In this document: positions 58,113-64,000 of the stretch, one piece after another
Numbering within the stretch: position 1 is the first letter of the stretch
Layout: every line of letters starts with the position of its first letter
Assembly (NCBI GenBank): GCA_963753545.1
Contig: CAVWCQ010000002.1
Span: 186,001 to 250,000 of the forward strand
Source: CAVWCQ01 sp963753545
GTDB taxonomy: Bacteria > Chloroflexota > Anaerolineae > Aggregatilineales > Aggregatilineaceae
Direction: 5' to 3'
Length of the DNA stretch: 64,000 nucleotides
Translations under genes and position numbers: made by a program
Notes under the pieces: generated by a model
Seen by the model: only the letters and a program-made list of their open reading frames with translations
Told to the model about the DNA's origin: nothing
Database searches by the model: none

Positions 58113-58138
58113 GGGTGGGTGCCTGCCAGCACCCACCC
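58113..58138 (+). promoter_or_regulatory. Stem-loop after the binding-protein gene
   Basis: GGGTGGGTGC (58113-58122) pairs perfectly with GCACCCACCC (58129-58138) across a 6-nt loop, 20 bases after the stop. Same position and form as the stems at 30792 and 37350; probably stabilises the binding-protein message. Confidence 0.55.
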
Positions 58139-58159
58139 CGGAACTGTACGAGGCGCACT

Positions 58160-59696
58160 ATGAAAAAATGGATATTGTTTGCTTTGATAGGATTTCTTTT
58201 TGTGGTTGTTCGAACCGCCCTGAGAGAACAGGTTGCGCAGGGTATGGACTCGCCGGTAGTGACGGGGAGCGAGTGGGTGACGATGGATTATGCTCCAGCT
58301 CCGGCTGACAATCCGCTCAAGGGTTTTATGCCGTTTTATGACGCTTACGGTTCACGCAATGCGCCCATTGCCAATGATTTTCCGCATAGCATGGAATGGT
58401 TCTACGTCCCGCTGCGGAACTTGATGACTGGTCCCGATAGTTTTACCTTCGAGACGGGGATAGAGCCGCAGTTGCAATCGATAGCCAGTCGGGGCCACCA
58501 GGCTGTGCTGCGGGTTTACTTGGACTATCCGACGCATCCCACTGGCATTCCTCAATTCCTGTTGGACGAAGGACTTGAAGTACATCCCTATACCTTCTTT
58601 GGCAATTCGTTGCGGAGCACGGACAGCGTTTCGCCCAACTATGACGATCCCCGCCTCGTCGCTGCGCTGGAAATCGTTTATCGCTGAGTTTGGCCGCCGC
58701 TATGATGGTGATCCGCGTATTGGATTTGTGACCCTGGGGTTGATCGGTTTTTGGGGAGAGTGGCATACCTGGCCGATGGATGGATATACGCAGGAAACGA
58801 ATCTCTACCGCGCCCTACCCGATCCCAATGAAGAGAACTGGATGCCTTCGGCTGAAACGCAGGAACGTGTACTCTCCGCCTATGATGATGCCTTTGATAC
58901 GACGCGTTTGCTGCTGCGCTATCCAATGTTGCCCGATAGGGGACGTGCTGCCGGTCCCGGACGACAGGTCCATTACAAGAGCATGGATTTCAATATAGGC
59001 TATCATGACGATTCCTTCGCCTATAACACCCTCTTTGGCGAAGACTGGTACTTCATGGGAAAAATGGAGTGGGCCGGTGGACTCAATAAATGGCAAACGG
59101 AACCCGTTGGGGGCGAACTGCGCCCGGAAATTCAGATAGCTGTGTGGGTGGACCCGCCCATCCGTAATGATGTCGAAGACTTTAGCACGGCGGTAGATGA
59201 TACGCATGTCTCCTGGCTCATCGCTCACGATCTTTTCACCGTCACAAGTGTTACTTCTGAAACGCCCGTATACCAGGCTGCCTTAGCAGGCGCACGGCGC
59301 ATGGGCTACGAATTTTATGTGAGTGCCGTCAAACTGCCTGATATGTCCTCGACGGCTGGGCTTGCGGTTGCGGTGCGCCTGCAAAATACAGGGGTTGCGC
59401 CCTTTTATTATGACTGGCAGGTCGAACTGGGCGTCTTAGATTCGGACGGAAGACTGATCGCTACCTACGATCCCGGCTGGCAGATAACAGATATTCTCCC
59501 CGCAGCCGCCGGGGAAACGCCCTACGTCGAGTTAGTTTATAACAATCCGACGGCGCAGCTTGAGCCGGGAACCTATACGATGCTCCTGCATGTGATCAAT
59601 CCTCTGCCCAATGGCAAACCACTCAAGTTTGCCGATGCTGCTCAAGATTCCCATCTGGCAGGGTGGCTGACCTTAGGGGACTTTCGCGTGCAGTAA
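58160..59696 (+). CDS. Exported DUF4832-type protein, frameshifted
   Basis: ATG 58160 (MKKWILFALIGFLFVVVRTAL) follows GAGG and encodes an N-terminal signal or anchor. The first frame reads to LVAALE near 58672. There one extra A (GGAAATCG) shifts it, and SFIAEFGRRYDGDPRIGFVTLGLIGFWGEWH continues to TAA 59694-59696. The joined protein has about 510 residues. The first part has barrel-like segments (YVPLRNLM, AVLRVYLDYP) and the end has a beta-sandwich. This matches DUF4832 proteins often found in sugar loci, related in fold to glycosidase barrels. No activity can be assigned. Confidence 0.75.
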
Positions 59697-59747
59697 ACAC
59701 CCATCACGTTGTTGCTAACAAAAGCTGCATAACATAATGCCCATAAA

Positions 59748-61328
59748 ATGGAGGATGCGTTGTCAATTGCCAAACGCGTTGAGATCAAATTGCTGCCAGA
59801 TGAATATTGGTGGGGTGGACTGGCGCGCCACGGCGATCAGATGCCGTTTCATGCTCGAACCGCATATCGCCAGTCTCTGCACAGAACTTTTTTGGGAAAC
59901 CAGGCGATGCCTTTACTCATTTCGAGCAAAGGGCGCTATTTATGGAGCGAAGAGCCATTTACATTCGAATTTAAGGATGGATGGTTGTTTGTTGAAGAAG
60001 CGCTGAACCCTGTTATTGTTGGTGATGGACAGTCAACCTTGCGGGGAGCCTATCTAACCGCCTGCCACCGTTTTTTTCCACCTAACAAACGCATCCCGCG
60101 CGAATCAGATTTTTTAGCGCCGCAGTACAACACCTGGATTGATATGGGCAAGTATCCGTCGCAGGAAAAAGTGCTGCAATATGCACGGGAATTACTCGAT
60201 GCGCGGATGCCGCCCGGCGTCCTCATGATTGATGATTTTTGGTACAAGAACAACGGGATATGGGAATGGAATATGGAGACATTCCCTCGCCCGAAAAGCA
60301 TGGTTGACCAACTCCATGAATGGGGCTTTCAGGTGGTGTTATGGATTAGCCCGTGGGTTACGGCGGATACACGCCAATATCAGCAGCTAGCGTCGTCGCG
60401 TTTTCTGCTTTTTGCGGCGGATCAGCCATCAGGCGATGACAGTTATCCATGCAGAGCGATAGAGGCTCCAGTCATTCAACGGTGGTGGAATGGGGCCAGC
60501 GCCGTTTTGGACCTGTCGAATCCAAAAGCATTCGCCTGGTTTCAAGGCGAATTGAACCATTTAGTGGAAGAGTACGGTATTGACGGTTTCAAATTTGATG
60601 GCGGCGATCCTTCGCGTTACCAACCGACTGATCTCTCTTTTGCATCCCGCACTCCGGCTGGGCACTGCGAGGATTATGGGCGGATCGGCCTGAATTACGA
60701 TCTCAGCGAATATCGTGCGTGCTGGAAACTGGGAGGGCAACATCTGATCCAGCGGGTTCGTGACAAAGCTCATGTATGGGGGCAGGGAGGGTTAGCCGAC
60801 ACTTTGCCAACATCGCTGGCGCACGGCCTGATGGGTTATCCGTATACGTGTCCCGATATGGTAGGGGGGGGAGAACTTGGGACAATCCCGAACACTATCG
60901 ATCAGGAGCTTTATCTCCGCTGGGCGCAAAGCGCTACCTTTTTCCCGATCATTCAGTATTCTATGCTTCCTCATCGTGTACTGGATGAGCCATATTTGTT
61001 CCCCTGTATGGACATGGTGAAACTACGCGAGAAACTGGGGCCGGAAATATTACATCTGGCGCGCCATGCCTCACAAACGGGCGAACCAATCATGCGCCAT
61101 ATGGCATATGCGTTTCCAGGCGAACGGTTGGAAACTGTATACGATCAGTATATGCTCGGTGATCAATACCTGGTTGCCCCTGTCCTCCAACCCGGTCAAA
61201 CTCGGCGTGTGGTTCAATTTCCTACGGGGTATTGGCGCGGAGATGATAGCTTCACAGTGCAGGGGCCATGTGAAAAAGAAATCGATGTACCGCTGTCTCG
61301 ACTGCCCTGGTACCGCAGGGAACGCTAA
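59748..61328 (+). CDS. GH31-family alpha-glycosidase
   Basis: A protein of about 525 residues. GH31 landmarks are APQYNTWIDMGKYPSQEKVLQYARELLD, the nucleophile region GIDGFKFDGGDPSRY, and PDMVGGGELG plus FFPIIQYSMLPHRVLDE. The KFDGGD nucleophile motif resembles the MYORG/alpha-galactosidase-like branch rather than sulfoquinovosidases, which carry a different sequence there. No signal peptide is seen, so it probably acts in the cytoplasm. ATG 59748 is possible, but GGAGG at 59750-59754 would serve TTG 59760 (MSIAKRVEIKLLP) better. It ends the third sugar operon and converges on the hybrid kinase with a CTAA stop overlap. Confidence 0.86.
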   Translation: MEDALSIAKRVEIKLLPDEYWWGGLARHGDQMPFHARTAYRQSLHRTFLGNQAMPLLISSKGRYLWSEEPFTFEFKDGWLFVEEALNPVIVGDGQSTLRGAYLTACHRFFPPNKRIPRESDFLAPQYNTWIDMGKYPSQEKVLQYARELLDARMPPGVLMIDDFWYKNNGIWEWNMETFPRPKSMVDQLHEWGFQVVLWISPWVTADTRQYQQLASSRFLLFAADQPSGDDSYPCRAIEAPVIQRWWNGASAVLDLSNPKAFAWFQGELNHLVEEYGIDGFKFDGGDPSRYQPTDLSFASRTPAGHCEDYGRIGLNYDLSEYRACWKLGGQHLIQRVRDKAHVWGQGGLADTLPTSLAHGLMGYPYTCPDMVGGGELGTIPNTIDQELYLRWAQSATFFPIIQYSMLPHRVLDEPYLFPCMDMVKLREKLGPEILHLARHASQTGEPIMRHMAYAFPGERLETVYDQYMLGDQYLVAPVLQPGQTRRVVQFPTGYWRGDDSFTVQGPCEKEIDVPLSRLPWYRRER

Positions 61329-64000
61329 CGCTGCTTGCGAAAATCGCGGGGTGACTGGCCTACGAGCTTTCGGAATACACGGCTGAAGTAGGCTGCATCG
61401 TTGAAACCTACCCGCATGGCGATGAGAGTGATATTGTCGGTCGTATTCGTAAGATATTCTTGCGCCCGCTGGATACGCAAGCGATTCAGATAGTCATTGA
61501 CAGAAAGCCCCACTTCCTGCCCGAAAATACGGTCAAGGTGCTGTTGGCTGATGCCGACTGCATCAGCAATGTGCGCCCGCGATAACAATTCTTCGTGATA
61601 GTGTTGGTGGAGATAAGATATTGCTTTTTTCACTAACAAGCTGGTGGGCTGGGATAGATTGGATGAATCACTCAAAACTTGCTGAAAGGCCCCGGTTATT
61701 TCTTCCTCGGTGAGCAGATTCTTGCTGTGAAAGACCACATGTCCATAATCTAAACGGCGAACATCATCGGGAGTCAATAACCATCCACTCATGATCACGA
61801 CCGGGATATGGCGTGTTTTAGGGTTGGTTCGCATCTGTTGGAGAACGGTGAATCCATCCACTTCTGGCATCATCAGGTCGAGAATAACCAGCCCTGGTAC
61901 TTCATCTTCCATCAAGGCCAAAGCCTCTGCGCCATTTTCTGTCGCGTAGATGGGTCGACCAGGTAGGGCCTGGACGGCAAGTGCCTGATATAACTGTCGT
62001 GCGTCCGGGTCGTCATCCACGATCAGTACAGATTGGTGCTTTTCAACCGGGCAGAGTGCAATCAGTGTATCCCTTAAGGTCTGGTCACTGATCGGTTTCA
62101 TCAACACGTTCGTCATTGCTGGTCTGATATCAGGCTCCTGCGCATAAACAATCAACGGTAGCTGGCATAGTTGGGGATAAGTGCGCAGCTGTTCAAATAG
62201 AAACCATTCCTCTGGTCCTGCCGCTCCGAGATCCCAGGCTAACCCGGCAGGGCGAACTTTTCTTAACACTGTATTCAGATCAGCGTCCAGGCTCAGCCGG
62301 TGGGCAGTGAGTTGCTGCTGTCGGCACAAAGCTGCGATGGCTGGGGTCAGCTGGTCCGTGTTTGAGATGACCAGCAGCACCGGATCGGTCGATTTCGGGC
62401 GGAAGGGCAATGGATTGCCCCGATGCATCTGGTAATGGCAGATAAATATGAAAAGTACTGCCACGGTGTGGGCGGCTTTCCAGTGTGATTAAGCCACCGT
62501 GCAGAACCACCAATCGCCGAACAATAGACAAACCTAGCCCGGCCCCTATCTGGCGCTGTTGGGATTGTTCCACCTTCACAAACGGCTCAAAAATCCGCTC
62601 GCGCATGTCGACGGGAATGCCACGCCCGGTATCTTGAACCCACATGTGTAGATAGGGCGGCATCACATCCGCTCCCAATTCGATCCGGCCCGCATCGGTG
62701 AATTTGCTGGCATTATGAAGCAAATTCAGCACAATCTGGCGCAGCCGCATTGGATCGGCCTCAATCATGGGAAGGTCGTCCGCCAGGTTCAACTGCCAGA
62801 TAACACCGGGCATATCGGTAGTTGCCACAAACGTGTTAAACACATCTTCAAGAAATGTTTTAGGCAATAAAATTTCTTTGAAGAGATCAAGCGCGCCGAT
62901 TTCTGCCTGGGAAAGACTAAGCAGATCATTGATCAACTGCAACAGGTGTTGGCCGCTTTGATTGATGTGTCTCAAGTCTCGCTTGAATGTAGGCGGCAGA
63001 TCTAAATCGTATGGGTTAGGGATGGCAAGTGCCATTTGGGCATACCCGATGATCACGTTTAGCGGCGTGCGTAGTTCGTGGCTCACGTTGGCTAACAGGC
63101 GAGTTTTCAGTTGATCGGCTTGTTCTGCTCGCGCACGGGCTTCGAGAGCTTCGGCATACAGATCGGCATTTTTTAATACAATGCTCAATTGGCTTGCCAC
63201 CAGTTGCAACCCGATCAATTCGTGGCGCTGGTGGGAGGTGAACTGGTGACTGTGCAGATCGAGCAGGCCCACCAGTTTGGAACCCAACTGGATCGGCAGA
63301 ACTGCGCGAGATTGGGTTTCCGGCCACTGTGGATCAGGGGGGAAACGGTGGCTGGTATAAACGTTAGGGATGAATATTGGCGTGGTCGTCCGAATGACTT
63401 CTCCCCGGATGTCATCACTCTCCGATGAAGGAAAGGAGTCGTTATCGGGAGCGTTATCAGGATAGGCCAGGATGAAGCGTTGTTCGTTTTCTGACCAGAG
63501 AAAGATCTGGATTTCATCATAACCGTAGTTGATTCGTATGAGGTTCGCCGTCTCGTCCAAAACGGTATGCCGGTCCAACAGAGAGCCGACGTGGCGGCCT
63601 ATATCCACGGTGGTTTCGAGCTGCTTGAGACGATTTTGCTCTTGTCTGCGATTAACTCCCACCAGCTTAGAGGGAATATCCGCTATCGCGATTAGTTTTT
63701 GAAGCGCGATCATATGCACATTATCGATAGTTACCAGTTGTGGTTCATAGCTGAAATGCGCCGGAATCGATTCGTTTCTGGCTAACCGAATCGCTAATTC
63801 GATGGCTCGCTGCCCGAATTCGGATGCGGGAGTTTCTATCGTGGATATCATTCTCCCTTTAGAGATGGCTGCCAGTGCTAGTGGATCACCATTGATGCCT
63901 GCAACAAGTGTTTTATGACCGGGAATCCCAAGTTCCTCAATCGCATCGCAGGCGGCCAGGGCCACCGTATCAGATAGTCCAAAGATAGCATCGACAGGCC
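61325..64000 (-). CDS. Hybrid histidine kinase: sugar-binding sensor-GAF-HisKA-ATPase-receivers-AraC, 5' partial and frameshifted
   Basis: The frame is open at 64000, so the start lies outside. The visible domains in order are: end of a LacI-type sugar-binding sensor (AIFGLSDTVALAACDAIEELGIPGHK); GAF (HVGSLLDRHTVLDETANLIRI); HisKA with the phosphorylated His (NVSHELRTPLN); HATPase (LLHNASKFTDAG, DTGRGIP, GAGLGLSIVRR). Near 62400 the frame shifts, and a degenerate receiver, a true receiver (VLIVDDDPDARQLY, VILDLMMPEVDG) and an AraC HTH pair (IADAVGISQQHLDRIF, IAMRVGFNDAAYFSRVFRK) follow. Such proteins sense a sugar and control neighbouring glycan genes. Target genes are probably the GH31/ABC operon it converges on. 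Cytoplasmic or membrane location depends on the missing part. Confidence 0.85.

Noticed and set aside
47559..61328. Sulfoquinovose (sulfo-EMP) pathway: LacD-like aldolase, PfkB kinase, DeoR regulator, SIS protein and GH31
   Set aside because: The gene types overlap with the yih set, but the GH31 nucleophile region is not of the sulfoquinovosidase type, no sulfolactaldehyde reductase or sulfonate exporter is present, and the GH4 is of the alpha-galactosidase type.
1..64000. tRNA, rRNA, CRISPR arrays, IS elements or prophage
   Set aside because: No cloverleaf-type sequence, repeat-spacer pattern, transposase, integrase or phage structural gene was seen on either strand.

Overview
The window reads as a chromosomal segment of a free-living, heterotrophic, respiring bacterium. 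The best guess is Chloroflexota (Anaerolineae-like), inferred from the gene style only: many LacI/ABC sugar loci, large secreted cupredoxin and DUF7282 proteins, and hybrid kinases with a sugar-binding sensor. There is no rRNA, tRNA or marker gene to test it. I saw no CRISPR array, insertion sequence, prophage or tRNA.

Layout. 1-4347: two glucoamylase-like (PF10091/GH144-type) glycosidases, one multi-domain and probably secreted, one probably cytoplasmic. 4558-9186: MFS exporter, soluble transhydrogenase-like flavoprotein, DMT permease and a nitrilase-family amidase. 9781-13359: two convergent genes, a membrane protein with three plastocyanin-like domains and a secreted DUF7282 x4-SH3b-cupredoxin protein. 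13766-19962: a tyrosine/homogentisate degradation operon (hppD, hmgA, acyl-CoA ligase, an unknown protein, fahA), followed by a lipoprotein cytochrome c and an M23 peptidase/beta-propeller protein. 22158-24048: GT4 glycosyltransferase and a YesL-like membrane protein. 24085-33258 (minus): a uronic-acid polysaccharide locus (LacI regulator, ABC importer, GH2, GH88, heparinase II/III-like lyase). 33499-40110 (minus): an arabinoside locus (LacI regulator, Tat-exported binding protein, two permeases, GH127). 40251-43253 (minus): two overlapping MutS-like ATPase genes. 43827-47422: a heterodimeric ABC exporter. 47559-54199: a divergent locus with a LacD-like aldolase, DeoR regulator, PfkB kinase and GH4 alpha-galactosidase-type enzyme on the minus strand, and an amidohydrolase plus SIS isomerase/deaminase on the plus strand. 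This looks like a tagatose-6-phosphate route. 54411-61328: pseudo-receiver protein, third ABC sugar importer, DUF4832 protein and GH31 glycosidase. 61325-64000 (minus): a hybrid kinase (sugar-binding sensor-GAF-HisKA-ATPase-receivers-AraC) whose start lies beyond the window.

How the parts fit. Most of the window is carbohydrate scavenging. Extracellular or intracellular hydrolases feed three separate sugar importers, each with its own regulator. Several regulators have striking candidate operators: a 34-bp perfect palindrome at 33320, twin palindromes at 40143 and 40168, a 20-bp palindrome at 38790, and three 19-bp iterons at 48681. The tyrosine operon lacks a recognisable maleylacetoacetate isomerase but contains a conserved-looking unknown gene in the place where one is needed.

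Quality warning. About 20 single-base frameshifts split some 15 genes whose two halves otherwise read as continuous, well-conserved proteins. Several fall in short homopolymers. Residual sequencing indels are the simplest explanation, so split genes are described here as single units. No ATPase assay, homology search or coverage data was available. All family names come from motifs read by eye.
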